This document shows positions 31,571 to 42,031 of a stretch of DNA of 64,000 nt, piece by piece (position 1 is the first letter of the stretch; every line of letters begins with the position of its first letter). The stretch covers positions 47,795 through 111,794 of the forward strand of contig NZ_MVHD01000014.1 of NCBI RefSeq assembly GCF_002086635.1, in the 5' to 3' direction. Under the pieces are notes generated by a model that was not told the DNA's origin, did not search any database, and worked only from the letters and a program-made list of their open reading frames with translations. The position numbers were made by a program, and so were the translations under genes. The stretch is from Mycobacterium alsense. Lineage in GTDB: Bacteria; Actinomycetota; Actinomycetes; Mycobacteriales; Mycobacteriaceae.

Positions 31571-32781
31571 CTCAGCGCCCGGTCGATGTCGGCGATCAGG
31601 TCGTCGGCGCCCTCCAGCCCGACGGAGATGCGAACCACGTTGTCGCCCAACCCGATCGCGGCGCGGCCCTCAGGACCCATCGCGCGGTGGGTCGTGGTGG
31701 CCGGGTGCGTCACAAGCGATTTCGCGTCGCCCAGGTTGTTGGAGATGTTGATCAGCCGAAGCTTGTCCAGCACCTCGAAGGCCCGGCTCTTTGCGGCGCT
31801 CTCGGGGCAGTCGAGCGCGAAGGTGATCACCGTTCCGCCGCCGGCCATCTGGCGTTTGGCCAGGTCGTATTGCGGGTGCGACGCCAGATACGGGTAGCGC
31901 ACCCAGCTCACCGCCGGATGGCCCTCCAGGAACTCCGCGATCCGGTGCGCCGAGGAGTTGCTGTGTTCGACCCGAACCGCCATGGTCTCAAGGCCTTTCA
32001 GCAGCACCCAGGCGTTGAAGGCGCTCATCGCCGGGCCGGTGTGGCGCATCAGCTTCTGCACCGGACCGTCGATGTACTCCTTGTCGCCGAGGATGGCGCC
32101 GCCGAGCACCCGGCCCTGACCGTCGATGTGCTTGGTGGCCGAGTACACCACCACGTCCACCCCGAGCGGGATACCCTGCTGCAGCAATGGTGTGGCAAAG
32201 ACGTTGTCCAGCACCACCTTTGCGCCCGCGGCGTGAGCCAGTTCGCACACCGCGGCGATGTCGACCAGCGACTGCATCGGATTGGACGGCGTCTCGAAGA
32301 ACACCGCCGCCGTGGGTACCGATAGCGCCTCTTCCCACTGCGCGAGGTCGTCGCCGTCGACGAAGACGGTCTCGACGCCCCACCGCGGCAGGATCTCGTT
32401 GCACACCACGAAGCACGACCCGAACAGGCTGCGCGCCGCCACCAGGCGGTCGCCGGCGCCCAGCAGCGCACCCAGCGAGACGAAGACCGCGGCCATGCCG
32501 CTGGCGGTGCCGAACGCGGCCGGCGCGCCCTCGATCAGGCGCAACCGTTCCTCGAACATCGTCACGGTGGGGTTGCCGTAGCGCGAGTAGACGAAGTGGT
32601 CCACCTCGCCGGTGAACGACTGCTCGGCGACGGTCGCCGACTCGTAGACGTAACCGGACGTCAAGAACATCGCCTCGGCGGTCTCGTCGAAACCGGATCG
32701 CAGGATTCCCCCGCGCACGCCGATGGTGGCCTGGCTGACGCCGTCGGGCAGCGCCCGGGGAGTGCGGACCGGGTCGGTCAT
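31567..32781 (-). CDS. metZ: O-succinylhomoserine sulfhydrylase MetZ
   Basis: MetZ is a PLP enzyme of the Cys/Met metabolism (gamma family) that makes homocysteine directly from an activated homoserine and sulfide. The 404-aa protein has the PLP lysine in YSATKHIDGQGR, the YSRYGNPTVTMFEERL segment that binds the cofactor phosphate, and ETPSNPMQ. It is the last gene of purT-rhodanese-metZ and overlaps the rhodanese stop by 4 bp. The neighbouring rhodanese may supply sulfur in a related step, which is inference. Confidence 0.95.
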   Translation of the reverse strand: MTDPVRTPRALPDGVSQATIGVRGGILRSGFDETAEAMFLTSGYVYESATVAEQSFTGEVDHFVYSRYGNPTVTMFEERLRLIEGAPAAFGTASGMAAVFVSLGALLGAGDRLVAARSLFGSCFVVCNEILPRWGVETVFVDGDDLAQWEEALSVPTAAVFFETPSNPMQSLVDIAAVCELAHAAGAKVVLDNVFATPLLQQGIPLGVDVVVYSATKHIDGQGRVLGGAILGDKEYIDGPVQKLMRHTGPAMSAFNAWVLLKGLETMAVRVEHSNSSAHRIAEFLEGHPAVSWVRYPYLASHPQYDLAKRQMAGGGTVITFALDCPESAAKSRAFEVLDKLRLINISNNLGDAKSLVTHPATTTHRAMGPEGRAAIGLGDNVVRISVGLEGADDLIADIDRALS

Positions 32782-33200
32782 CCCTGTATCCAGGGCAGTC
32801 CGACTGCGCGCCAGCCACTTTCACCGCGGTGGCCGTTGGCGTCGAGTTGGCCTTCGAAACCGTCCAGCACGTTGTAGGCCGGGGTGATGCCCAGTTCGGT
32901 CGCGACCTCGGCGGCGGCGATCGAGCGGTTGCCCGAGCGACACAAGAAGATCACGGGCCGCTGCTGGTCCGCCGGCGCGGACGGGACATTGTTCTTCAGC
33001 TCGTCGGCGAAGCTGGGGTTGGGCACCCCGGCGCTGGTGTTCCACTCGATATACACCACGTCGCGGCCCAGGCTCGACAGGTCGGGCACGCCGACGAACC
33101 GCCATTCGGCGTCGGTGCGCACGTCGACCAACACGGCGTTCGGGTTGTCGCTGAGTAGCTTCCACGCCTCGAGCGGCGTGATGTCTCCTGCGTAGCTCAT
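32778..33200 (-). CDS. Rhodanese-like domain protein (Rv0390-like)
   Basis: A single rhodanese domain of 140 aa. Active-site loop FLCRSGNRS carries the persulfide-forming Cys; the CH2A motif VLVDVRTDAEWRFVGVPDL is also present. It probably moves sulfane sulfur. Overlaps of 4 bp with both purT (upstream) and metZ (downstream) indicate one translationally coupled operon, as in M. tuberculosis. Confidence 0.9.
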   Translation of the reverse strand: MSYAGDITPLEAWKLLSDNPNAVLVDVRTDAEWRFVGVPDLSSLGRDVVYIEWNTSAGVPNPSFADELKNNVPSAPADQQRPVIFLCRSGNRSIAAAEVATELGITPAYNVLDGFEGQLDANGHRGESGWRAVGLPWIQG

Positions 33201-34381
33201 CCGCGTGAGTCTCGCACATTCAACGTGTTCGCCACCTGTCGGGCACGGTCGCGCGCGGTCGCCACCTCCGGCGCCGTGGCCAGCGCGACGCCGACGCCGG
33301 CGGACGCCACCCCGAACAGCCGCACATCGCTTTCCGGCACCCGCAGCGCGCCGGCCAGCGCGCCGGCGCCCGGCGACCCACCGTCACCGCGGGGACCGAT
33401 CGCGTGGGCGGCGGCCGGCGACATCATCATGGTGTCCACCGGCAGGCCCAGGACGGTCCGGGCGTGCAGTTCGAACGCCGAGAGCCGCTGGCTGCGCACG
33501 GTCACCCAGACGCTGGTGTGGGGGCTCGCGGTGACGTCGGCGAAGTACACCTCGTCGCCCTTGATCATCAACTCGACGGCGAAGACGCCGCGCCCCCCGA
33601 GCGCCTTGACGATCCGCGCGGCCACCGACTTGGCCGCGTCCACGGCCGCCGGGGTCATCTGCTGGGGTTGCCAGGATTCCAGCACGGCGCCGTCGGCGTC
33701 GCGATGGCCGATGGGTGAGCAGAATTCGATCACCGGACCCTCCGGGTCCTCGCTGCGCACCGCGAGCAACGTGACGTCGAAGTCGACCTCGACCACCGTT
33801 TCGGCCATCACCCGCCCCGACGAGGCCCCGAGCGCGCGCTGCCAGGCCGGCTCGATGTCGTCGGCAGACGAGACCACCGAGTGTCCCCGCCCCGACACCG
33901 GCTTCACCAGCAACGGGTACCCGGCGTGGGCCGCCACCGCCCGCAGCTCGCCGACCGACCCGACGAACCAGAACGGCGCGGTGGGCAGCCCCAGCTCGTC
34001 GGCGGCCAGCCGGCGCAGGGCCTCGCGGTCGGTGGTGAGCCGGACGGTGCGGGCGTTGGGCACCAGTTCGGTGCGGTCGGTGGCGAGCGCTTCGAGCGCG
34101 GTGACGGCCTTTTCGCCGAGGGCGTCGGTGGCGGTGACCACGAACTGCGGCGTAAGCCGTTGCGCCGTCGCCGACAGCTCGTCGGCGAGGGCCGGGCCGT
34201 CGTCCACGGCGATCACCTTCGCGCCGAGGTGGCGCAGCGCGAACTCCAGCTCCCGGCCGAGCTCGCCGCCCCCGAGCAGCAGCACCTTAGGCCGGCCGTC
34301 GTCGGCATCCTGCTCGGGTGGTTCGGACACGACGAGCGCCGTCGTTTCGTCTTCCGGTCCCTCGGTCACGCCGTCAGTCAC
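33197..34381 (-). CDS. purT: Formate-dependent GAR transformylase PurT
   Basis: PurT makes formyl-glycinamide ribonucleotide from GAR, formate and ATP. The 394-aa ATP-grasp protein has VLLLGGGELGRELEFALRHL at the N-terminus, the ATP-binding PLLVKPVSGRGHSVV loop, VFAVELMIKGDEVYFADVTA, and a C-terminal FGVASAGVGVALATA segment. The acidic N-terminal extension of about 30 residues is normal in mycobacteria. The GTG at 34381 has a TATCCT 6 bp upstream, so it is likely leaderless. It is the first gene of purT-rhodanese-metZ. Confidence 0.93.
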   Translation of the reverse strand: MTDGVTEGPEDETTALVVSEPPEQDADDGRPKVLLLGGGELGRELEFALRHLGAKVIAVDDGPALADELSATAQRLTPQFVVTATDALGEKAVTALEALATDRTELVPNARTVRLTTDREALRRLAADELGLPTAPFWFVGSVGELRAVAAHAGYPLLVKPVSGRGHSVVSSADDIEPAWQRALGASSGRVMAETVVEVDFDVTLLAVRSEDPEGPVIEFCSPIGHRDADGAVLESWQPQQMTPAAVDAAKSVAARIVKALGGRGVFAVELMIKGDEVYFADVTASPHTSVWVTVRSQRLSAFELHARTVLGLPVDTMMMSPAAAHAIGPRGDGGSPGAGALAGALRVPESDVRLFGVASAGVGVALATAPEVATARDRARQVANTLNVRDSRG

Positions 34382-34387
34382 CGCTCA

Positions 34388-34393
34388 AGGATA
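34388..34393 (-). promoter_or_regulatory. Putative -10 of the purT operon
   Basis: TATCCT on the minus strand ends 6 bp before the purT GTG, consistent with leaderless transcription. It lies in the 39-bp gap that is also the synteny breakpoint. Confidence 0.45.
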
Positions 34394-34420
34394 GGTCGGT
34401 CGCCGGGGATGAGGCCCGCG

Positions 34421-36423
<2,003 letters not shown>

Positions 36424-36444
36424 TCAGGAGGTTGCAGCGAACGC

Positions 36445-37065
36445 ATGGAAACCGCGGCGGTGCTGCTGTTCGGCGATCGTCGTGCTCCCGGCCCGCTGGC
36501 CGACTTGCCGGTGCTCGACGTGGACGCCGCCATCGGCGCGTACCGCCGCCTCGTGGTCGTCGGCGCCGACACCGACCTGGCCGCGGTGCTGAGCCGGCTG
36601 CTGCGGGCCGACCGGCTCGACGTCGAGGTGGCGTATGTGCCGCCGCGCCGCACCCGGGCCACCCGCGTGTACCGCGTCCCTTCCGGGCGACGCGCGGCGC
36701 GGCGCGCGGTGCGCGGGTCGGCCCGGCGGGTGCCCCTGATCCGCGACGAGACCGGAGCGGTGATCGTGGGCCGGGCCGGCTGGCTGCCGCCGGAGGACGG
36801 TGGGCGGCCGCTGCACGGCGAGGCCGTCGTCGACGACACCACGCTGTTCGACGGGGACGTCGCCGGCGCGTGGATCGAGCCCACGCCGGCCGCGCCGGGC
36901 CTGCGGGCCCGGGTTCGCGGCCGGTGGCGCCGCTGGGTCGCCGGCCGCGCGGCCCAGCTCGGCAGCACCGGCGTCACCGTCGTGCGCGACGGGGTCGCGG
37001 CGCCGCGCACCGCGCGCCGGTCGACGTTCTACCGCCACGTCGAGGGATGGCTGCTGGTCCGGTAG
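36445..37065 (+). CDS. Conserved hypothetical protein (Rv0358-like)
   Basis: The 206-aa protein begins VLLFGDRRAPGPLADLPVLD and has a YRRLVVVGADTDLAAVLSRL segment, an Arg-rich middle (RRTRATRVYRVPSGRRAARR) and a C-terminal VTVVRDGVAAPRTARRSTFY. It has a cytosolic character without membrane spans. Residual resemblance to nucleotide-kinase N-termini is too weak for a functional call. AGGAGGT lies 12 bp before the ATG at 36445. The position between purA and the M50 protease matches Rv0358. Confidence 0.8.
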   Translation: METAAVLLFGDRRAPGPLADLPVLDVDAAIGAYRRLVVVGADTDLAAVLSRLLRADRLDVEVAYVPPRRTRATRVYRVPSGRRAARRAVRGSARRVPLIRDETGAVIVGRAGWLPPEDGGRPLHGEAVVDDTTLFDGDVAGAWIEPTPAAPGLRARVRGRWRRWVAGRAAQLGSTGVTVVRDGVAAPRTARRSTFYRHVEGWLLVR

Positions 37066-37074
37066 CTTCGACCG

Positions 37075-37857
37075 GTGAGCTTCCCCGCCCGCCAACACGA
37101 ATCGGTGCGGCCCAGCCCGATCTTCCTGGGCCTGGTCGCGCTGACGGCCGCCGGCGGCGTGCTGGCCTGGCTGGCCGGGTCGAGCGTGCGGCCGCTGTCC
37201 TACGCCGGCGTGTTCGTCTTCGTGATCGCCGGCTGGCTGGTCTCCCTGTGCCTGCACGAGTTCGGGCACGCGGTGACCGCCTGGCGCTTCGGCGACCACG
37301 ACGTGGCCGTCCGCGGCTATTTGACCCTCGACCCGAGGCGCTACAGCCACCCCGGGCTGTCGCTGCTGTTGCCGATGGTGGTCATCGCGCTGGGCGGGAT
37401 CGGCCTGCCGGGCGCCGCGGTGTACGTGCGGACCTGGTTCATGACCCCCGCCCGCCGCACCCTGGTCAGCCTGGCGGGCCCGGCGGCCAACCTGGTGCTG
37501 GCCGTGCTGCTGCTGGCGGTGGCGCGGCTGCTGTACGACCCCGCCCACGCGGTGCTGTGGGCGGGCGTGGCGTTTCTCGGGTTCCTGCAGGTCACTGCGA
37601 TGTTGCTGAACCTGCTGCCGATCCCCGGCCTGGACGGCTACGACGCGCTGGAGGCGCACCTGAGCCCGGAGACGCAGCGCGCCGTGGCACCGGCCAAGCA
37701 GTGGGGCTTCATCGCCGTGCTGGTGCTGCTCCTGGCGCCGACCCCGAACCGCTGGTTCTTCGGGCTGGTGCTCTGGTTGTTCGACCTCTCCGGGGTGTCG
37801 CACGGGCTGGTGGGCGCGGGCGATTCGCTGACCCGGTTCTGGAGCGCCTGGTTCTGA
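37075..37857 (+). CDS. Site-2-type (M50) membrane metalloprotease (Rv0359-like)
   Basis: The 260-aa polytopic protein has the zinc motif HEFGH (about residues 61-65) and the second metal site NLLPIPGLDGYDAL (about 182-195). At least five hydrophobic segments include IFLGLVALTAAGGVLAWLAG and FGLVLWLFDL. These mark the rhomboid-independent site-2 protease family that cleaves membrane proteins within the bilayer. No PDZ domain is present. The target is unknown. It lies 9 bp after the Rv0358-like gene. Confidence 0.9.
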   Translation: MSFPARQHESVRPSPIFLGLVALTAAGGVLAWLAGSSVRPLSYAGVFVFVIAGWLVSLCLHEFGHAVTAWRFGDHDVAVRGYLTLDPRRYSHPGLSLLLPMVVIALGGIGLPGAAVYVRTWFMTPARRTLVSLAGPAANLVLAVLLLAVARLLYDPAHAVLWAGVAFLGFLQVTAMLLNLLPIPGLDGYDALEAHLSPETQRAVAPAKQWGFIAVLVLLLAPTPNRWFFGLVLWLFDLSGVSHGLVGAGDSLTRFWSAWF

Positions 37858-37862
37858 CGGTT

Positions 37863-37892
37863 GCAATATATGCGTTATTACGCATATATTGC
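37863..37892 (+). promoter_or_regulatory. 30-bp palindromic metalloregulator-type operator with embedded -10
   Basis: Perfect 12-bp arms GCAATATATGCG and CGCATATATTGC flank a TTATTA spacer. The AT-rich inverted repeat immediately upstream of a cation exporter is the style of SmtB/ArsR-family operators. TATATT (37885-37890) in the right arm sits 7 bp before the ATG at 37898, a -10 spacing for a leaderless transcript. Repressor binding here would block RNA polymerase directly. No ArsR-family gene is in the window. Confidence 0.75.
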
Positions 37893-37897
37893 TGGCT

Positions 37898-38791
37898 ATG
37901 GGCGCCGGCCACAACCACACCCCCGCCGGGACCGGCGAGTCGCGGATGATCCGGCGCATGGTCGTCGCCGCGGCGATCCTGGCGGCCTTCTTCGTCGTCG
38001 AGCTGGCCACCTCGCTGCTGATCAACTCGATCGCGCTGCTGGCCGACGCCGGGCACATGCTGACCGACGTGGTCGCCGTGTTCATGGGCCTGGCCGCGGT
38101 GACGCTGGCCCGCCGCGGCAGCGCGTCGCCGTCGCGCACCTACGGCTGGCACCGGGCGGAGGTGTTCACCGCGGTGGCCAACGCCGGGCTGCTGATAGGG
38201 GTGGCGCTGTTCATCCTGTGGGAGGCGATCCAGCGGCTGCGGGAAACGCCGTCGGTGCCCGGCGTGCCGATGATCGTGGTCGCGCTGGCCGGCCTGCTGG
38301 CCAACCTGGTCGTCGCCCTGATGCTGCGGTCGCACTCGGCGGCCAGCCTGGCGGTCAGGGGCGCCTACATGGAGGTCGTCGCCGACAGCGTCGGCAGCCT
38401 GGGCGTGCTGATCGCCGGGGTGGTCACCGTCACGACGCGCTGGCCCTACGCCGACGTCGTGGTCGCCGTGCTGGTCGCGCTGTGGGTGCTGCCGCGGGCC
38501 ATCGCCCTGGCCCGCGACGCGCTGCGCATCCTGTCCGAGTCGTCGCCGGCGCACATCGACGTCGACGAGCTGCGCAGCGCGCTCGGCGCCGTCGACGGCG
38601 TGACGGAGGTCCACGACCTGCACGTGTGGACGCTGTCGCCGGGCAAGGACATGTGCACCGCGCACCTGACCAGCGACGGCGACTCCGCGCGGGTGCTGGC
38701 CGACGCGCGGGCGGTGCTGTCGGAGCGGGGGCTCGAGCACGCCACGGTGCAGATCGAGTGCCCGGGGCGGGACTGCTCGGAGGGCTTCTAG
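37898..38791 (+). CDS. Cation diffusion facilitator (CDF) metal exporter
   Basis: A 297-aa CzcD-type Me2+/H+ antiporter. After a short His-containing N-terminus (GAGHNHTPAG) come six membrane spans. The metal site residues are visible in ALLADAGHMLTDVVAVFMGL (HxxxD) and the matching MEVVADSVGSLGVLIAGVVT (here DxxxS-type, with Asp kept). The cytoplasmic C-terminal domain has DGVTEVHDLHVWTLSPGKDM. Zn2+, Co2+ or Ni2+ is possible; the operator favours a SmtB/ArsR-sensed metal. This gene is not present between Rv0359 and Rv0360c in M. tuberculosis, so it looks inserted. ATG 37898 is preferred to an upstream TTG inside the operator. Confidence 0.9.
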   Translation: MGAGHNHTPAGTGESRMIRRMVVAAAILAAFFVVELATSLLINSIALLADAGHMLTDVVAVFMGLAAVTLARRGSASPSRTYGWHRAEVFTAVANAGLLIGVALFILWEAIQRLRETPSVPGVPMIVVALAGLLANLVVALMLRSHSAASLAVRGAYMEVVADSVGSLGVLIAGVVTVTTRWPYADVVVAVLVALWVLPRAIALARDALRILSESSPAHIDVDELRSALGAVDGVTEVHDLHVWTLSPGKDMCTAHLTSDGDSARVLADARAVLSERGLEHATVQIECPGRDCSEGF

Positions 38792-39210
38792 CCGCTTGCG
38801 AGGCCAAGCGCCGCGCGGGCGGCGGGGTCGCAATCGTCGAGCAGGTCCAGGCAGCGCAGGTGTTCCTCGGTCTCGCCGATGGCGTCGGCCGCCCTGGCCA
38901 GCGCCGCCACGCAGCGCAAAAAGCCCCGGTTGGGCTGGTGCGCATAGGGGACCGGGCCGAAGCCCTTCCAGCCGTGTCGGCGCAGTTGGTCGAGCCCGCG
39001 GTGGTAGCCGGTGCGCGCGTACGCGTAGGCCGTGACGGCCTCCCCGTTGGCGAGCGCCGCCTCGGCCAGCGTCGCCCACGCCACCGAGGCCGACGGGTGC
39101 GCGGCGGCGACCGCGCTCGAATTCTCGTTGGCGAGCAGTCGCGCCTCGGCGTCGCTGTCGCCGGTCAGCAGGATCGGGTCGGGTCCGAGGAGATCTCCCA
39201 TCGACGTCAT
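38788..39210 (-). CDS. DUF3151 protein (Rv0360c-like)
   Basis: The 140-aa protein matches the actinobacterial DUF3151 family: DLLGPDPILLTGDSDAEARL at the start, AWATLAEAALANGEAVTAYA, YARTGYHRGLDQLRRHGWKG and HQPNRGFLRCVAALARAADA. It is helical and TPR-like, cytosolic, of unknown function. An alternative ATG at 39201 would remove three residues. Its 3' end overlaps the CDF gene tail to tail by 4 bp. Confidence 0.87.
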   Translation of the reverse strand: MTSMGDLLGPDPILLTGDSDAEARLLANENSSAVAAAHPSASVAWATLAEAALANGEAVTAYAYARTGYHRGLDQLRRHGWKGFGPVPYAHQPNRGFLRCVAALARAADAIGETEEHLRCLDLLDDCDPAARAALGLASG

Positions 39211-39257
39211 GGCGTCTATTTTGCAGTTCCCCGGGCGCGGGTAGTTAAGCTCCTTTC

Positions 39258-40112
39258 ATGCCCAATCCAGCCGAACCCGACCGTGGGGGCGCGCCGAGGC
39301 GGCCGGGCGACGAGCGGGCCCCCCGGGCCGGCTTCGAGACCAGGGAAGGCGAGGAGGCCGCGGCCCAGCCGATGGTTCCCGACGACGCCGAGACCGAGAC
39401 CGTGGTGATCAACAAACCCGACGCGGGCAACGACGCCGAGCCCAACGCGGACGGCCAGCAGCGCGAGCGTCGTTTCACCGCACCCGGGTTCGACGCCAAG
39501 GAGACCACCGTCATCGCCACGTCCGCCGAACCCGCGACGGAGGCCTTCCCGTCGCCCCCCGGGGGCGTGCCCGCCGCGGGCCCGTCGGCGCAGCCCGGTG
39601 GAACCGCCAAAGCCGCTGTGCCGCAGTCCATTCCGCCCCGACTGGGGGCGAAGCTGCGGACCACCCGGCAGGTCAACTGGGGCTGGGTGCTGGCGCTGGT
39701 GGTGCTCGTGCTGGCGCTGGCGGCGATCGCGATCCTGGGCACCGTGTTGCTGACGCGCGGCAAGCACTCGAAGGTCTCCGAGGAAGACCGCGTTCGGCAC
39801 ACCATCCAGCAGTACGACGCCGCGGTGCAACGGGGCGACCTGACCGCGCTGCGCACCATCACGTGCGGGAACTCCCGCGACGGATACGTGGACTACGACG
39901 AGCACGCGTGGCAGGAGACCTATCAGCGGGTCTCGGCGGCCAAGCAGTATCCGGTGATCGCCAGCATCGACCAGGTCGTCGTCAACGGCCAACACGCCGA
40001 GGCGAACATCACCACGTTCATGGCGTACGACCCGTCGACGCGTTCCACGCGCAGCCTCGACCTGCAATTCCGCGACGACCAGTGGAAGATCTGCCAGTCC
40101 CCCAGCGGTTAG
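39258..40112 (+). CDS. Membrane-anchored protein (Rv0361-like)
   Basis: The 284-aa protein has a long acidic and Pro-rich cytoplasmic part (residues 1-130), one transmembrane segment (WGWVLALVVLVLALAAIAIL, about 144-163) and an external domain of about 115 residues (VRHTIQQYDAAVQRGDLTAL, YQRVSAAKQYPVIASIDQVV, QFRDDQWKIC). The outer domain resembles the Rv0361/DUF4878-like NTF2 fold seen in mycobacterial surface proteins. Function is unknown. In M. tuberculosis mgtE follows; here fba follows directly. Confidence 0.85.
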   Translation: MPNPAEPDRGGAPRRPGDERAPRAGFETREGEEAAAQPMVPDDAETETVVINKPDAGNDAEPNADGQQRERRFTAPGFDAKETTVIATSAEPATEAFPSPPGGVPAAGPSAQPGGTAKAAVPQSIPPRLGAKLRTTRQVNWGWVLALVVLVLALAAIAILGTVLLTRGKHSKVSEEDRVRHTIQQYDAAVQRGDLTALRTITCGNSRDGYVDYDEHAWQETYQRVSAAKQYPVIASIDQVVVNGQHAEANITTFMAYDPSTRSTRSLDLQFRDDQWKICQSPSG

Positions 40113-40194
40113 GGGTTTTGCCCCGCCGGTCCCGCCGCAACGTAAGCCGCGGCGACGCGGGACGGCGTGTCGTGTGCGTGGGTTATGTGTCGGG

Positions 40195-41244
40195 CTAACG
40201 GAGCCCGAGCGACTTGCCGGCGCAATGCAGGTCGTCGCAGGCCTCCACGACCCGCGCGGCCATCGAGGCTTCGGCCAGCTTGAGGTAGCTGCGCGGGTCG
40301 TAGGCCTTCTTGACGCCCACCTCGCCATCGACCTTGAGCACGCCGTCGTAGTTGGTGAACATGTGGCCGGCGACCGGGCGGGTGAACGCGTACTGGGTGT
40401 CGGTGTCCACGTTCATCTTCACCACGCCGTAGCGCAGCGCCTCTTCGATCTCCGACTTCTGTGAGCCCGAGCCGCCGTGGAAGACGAAGTCGAACGGCTT
40501 GGCCAGGCCACCGGGGGGGTCGGCCAATCCGAGCTTGGCCGCGGCCACCCGCTGCCCCTGGGCGAGGATGTCGGGGCGCAGCTTGACGTTGCCCGGCTTG
40601 TACACGCCGTGCACGTTGCCGAACGTCGCGGCCAGCAGGTACTTCCCGTGCTCGCCGTGGCCCAGCGCGTCGATGGTCTTCTCGAAGTCCTCCGGGGTGG
40701 TGTACAGCTTGTCGTTGATCTCGTTGGCGACGCCGTCCTCCTCGCCGCCCACCACCCCGATCTCGATCTCCAGGATGATCTTCACGGCCGCGGCCCGCCC
40801 GAGCAGCTCGCGCGCGATTTTGAGGTTCTCGTCGATCGGCACCGCGGAGCCGTCCCACATGTGCGACCCGAACAGCGGGTCCTTGCCGGACGCGACCCGC
40901 TCGGCCGAGATCGCCAGCAGCGGGCGCACGTAGCTGTCCAGCTTGTCCTTCGGGCAGTGGTCGGTGTGCAGCGCGACGTTGATCGGGTATCGGGCGGCGA
41001 TGCTGCGGGCGAACTCGGCCAGGGCGACGGCGCCGGCCACCATGTCCTTGACCCCGAGGCCGGAGGCGAATTCCGCACCGCCCGTGGAGAATTGGATGAT
41101 GCCGTCGCTGCCGGCGTCGGCGAAACCTTTGATCGCGGCGTTGACCGTCTCCGACGAGGTGCAGTTGATCGCCGGGAAGGCGTAGCAGCCCTCCTTGGCG
41201 CGCCGCAGCATCTCGGTGTAGACCTCGGGTGTTGCGATGGGCAT
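40195..41244 (-). CDS. fba: Class II fructose-bisphosphate aldolase
   Basis: Fba cleaves fructose 1,6-bisphosphate in glycolysis and forms it in gluconeogenesis. The 349-aa protein is the Zn-dependent class II type. It has ALHTDHCPKDKLD (catalytic Asp and Zn-binding His), LEIEIGVVGGEEDG, TFGNVHGVYKPG, FVFHGGSGSQKSEI and VKMNVDTDTQYAFTRPVAG. It ends with GLR. The ATG at 41244 gives the family-typical PIATPEVYTEMLRRAKEG start. It is divergent from the DedA gene. Confidence 0.97.
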   Translation of the reverse strand: MPIATPEVYTEMLRRAKEGCYAFPAINCTSSETVNAAIKGFADAGSDGIIQFSTGGAEFASGLGVKDMVAGAVALAEFARSIAARYPINVALHTDHCPKDKLDSYVRPLLAISAERVASGKDPLFGSHMWDGSAVPIDENLKIARELLGRAAAVKIILEIEIGVVGGEEDGVANEINDKLYTTPEDFEKTIDALGHGEHGKYLLAATFGNVHGVYKPGNVKLRPDILAQGQRVAAAKLGLADPPGGLAKPFDFVFHGGSGSQKSEIEEALRYGVVKMNVDTDTQYAFTRPVAGHMFTNYDGVLKVDGEVGVKKAYDPRSYLKLAEASMAARVVEACDDLHCAGKSLGLR

Positions 41245-41300
41245 GACTCGAGTATCGCAACGAAAGCCGTGGTCGGCAGCAATCCGGCGGCCCCCGCCGG

Positions 41301-41306
41301 TATCTT
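41301..41306 (+). promoter_or_regulatory. Putative -10 of the dedA gene
   Basis: TATCTT ends 7 bp before ATG 41314, another leaderless-type spacing. Confidence 0.45.
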
Positions 41307-41313
41307 GGGCGGG

Positions 41314-41997
41314 ATGAGCACCGCCGTGACGGCCCTGCCGGCCATCCTCGACCCGATGTACTGGCTGGGCGCCGACGGCGTCTTCGGGTCCGCGGTGCTG
41401 CCCGGGATCCTGATCATCGTCTTCATCGAGACCGGGCTGCTGTTCCCGCTGCTGCCCGGCGAATCGCTGTTGTTCACCGGCGGGCTGCTGGCCGCCCACC
41501 CGAACCCGCCGGCGAGCATCTGGGTGCTGGCACCGGCCGTCGCGACGGTCGCGGTGCTCGGGGATCAGACCGGGTACTTCATCGGGCGGCGGATCGGGCC
41601 GGCGCTGTTCAAGAAGGAAGACTCCCGGTTCTTCAAGAAGCACTACGTGACGGAGTCGCACGCGTTCTTCGAGAAGTACGGGCCGTGGGCCATCATCCTG
41701 GCCCGGTTCGCGCCGTTCGTGCGCACGTTCGTCCCGGTGGTCGCCGGGGTGTCGTACATGCGTTACCCGGTGTTTCTCGGCTTCGACATCGTCGGTGGCG
41801 TCGCCTGGGGCGGCGGCGCGACGTTGGCGGGCTACTTCCTGGGCAACGTGCCGTTCGTCCACCACAACCTGGAAAAGATCATCCTGGCGATCCTGTTCGT
41901 GTCGCTGATACCGGCGTTCCTCGCGGCCTGGCGCGGGTATCAGAAGCGCCGCCGCGCCACCGACGACGACCAGGAGCGGATGCCCGTCCGCGACTGA
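41314..41997 (+). CDS. DedA/SNARE-associated family membrane protein (Rv0364-like)
   Basis: The 227-aa polytopic protein has the DedA signatures FIETGLLFPLLPGESLLFTG, GDQTGYFIGRRIGPALFKKE, and RFAPFVRTFVPVVAGVSYMR with the conserved Arg/Pro residues. Terminal hydrophobic segments frame a basic cytoplasmic tail. DedA proteins act in polyprenyl-phosphate or phospholipid recycling across the membrane in other bacteria; the role here is inferred. Length equals that of M. tuberculosis Rv0364. Confidence 0.92.
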   Translation: MSTAVTALPAILDPMYWLGADGVFGSAVLPGILIIVFIETGLLFPLLPGESLLFTGGLLAAHPNPPASIWVLAPAVATVAVLGDQTGYFIGRRIGPALFKKEDSRFFKKHYVTESHAFFEKYGPWAIILARFAPFVRTFVPVVAGVSYMRYPVFLGFDIVGGVAWGGGATLAGYFLGNVPFVHHNLEKIILAILFVSLIPAFLAAWRGYQKRRRATDDDQERMPVRD

Positions 41998-42031
41998 GCG
42001 GACCGTACGGCTTGGCTTCAGCGCCGCGGCT

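Noticed and set aside
37889..37897. TTG start of the CDF gene
   Set aside because: It lies inside the operator and would put the -10 in the coding region; the ATG at 37898 fits the promoter and the family N-terminus.
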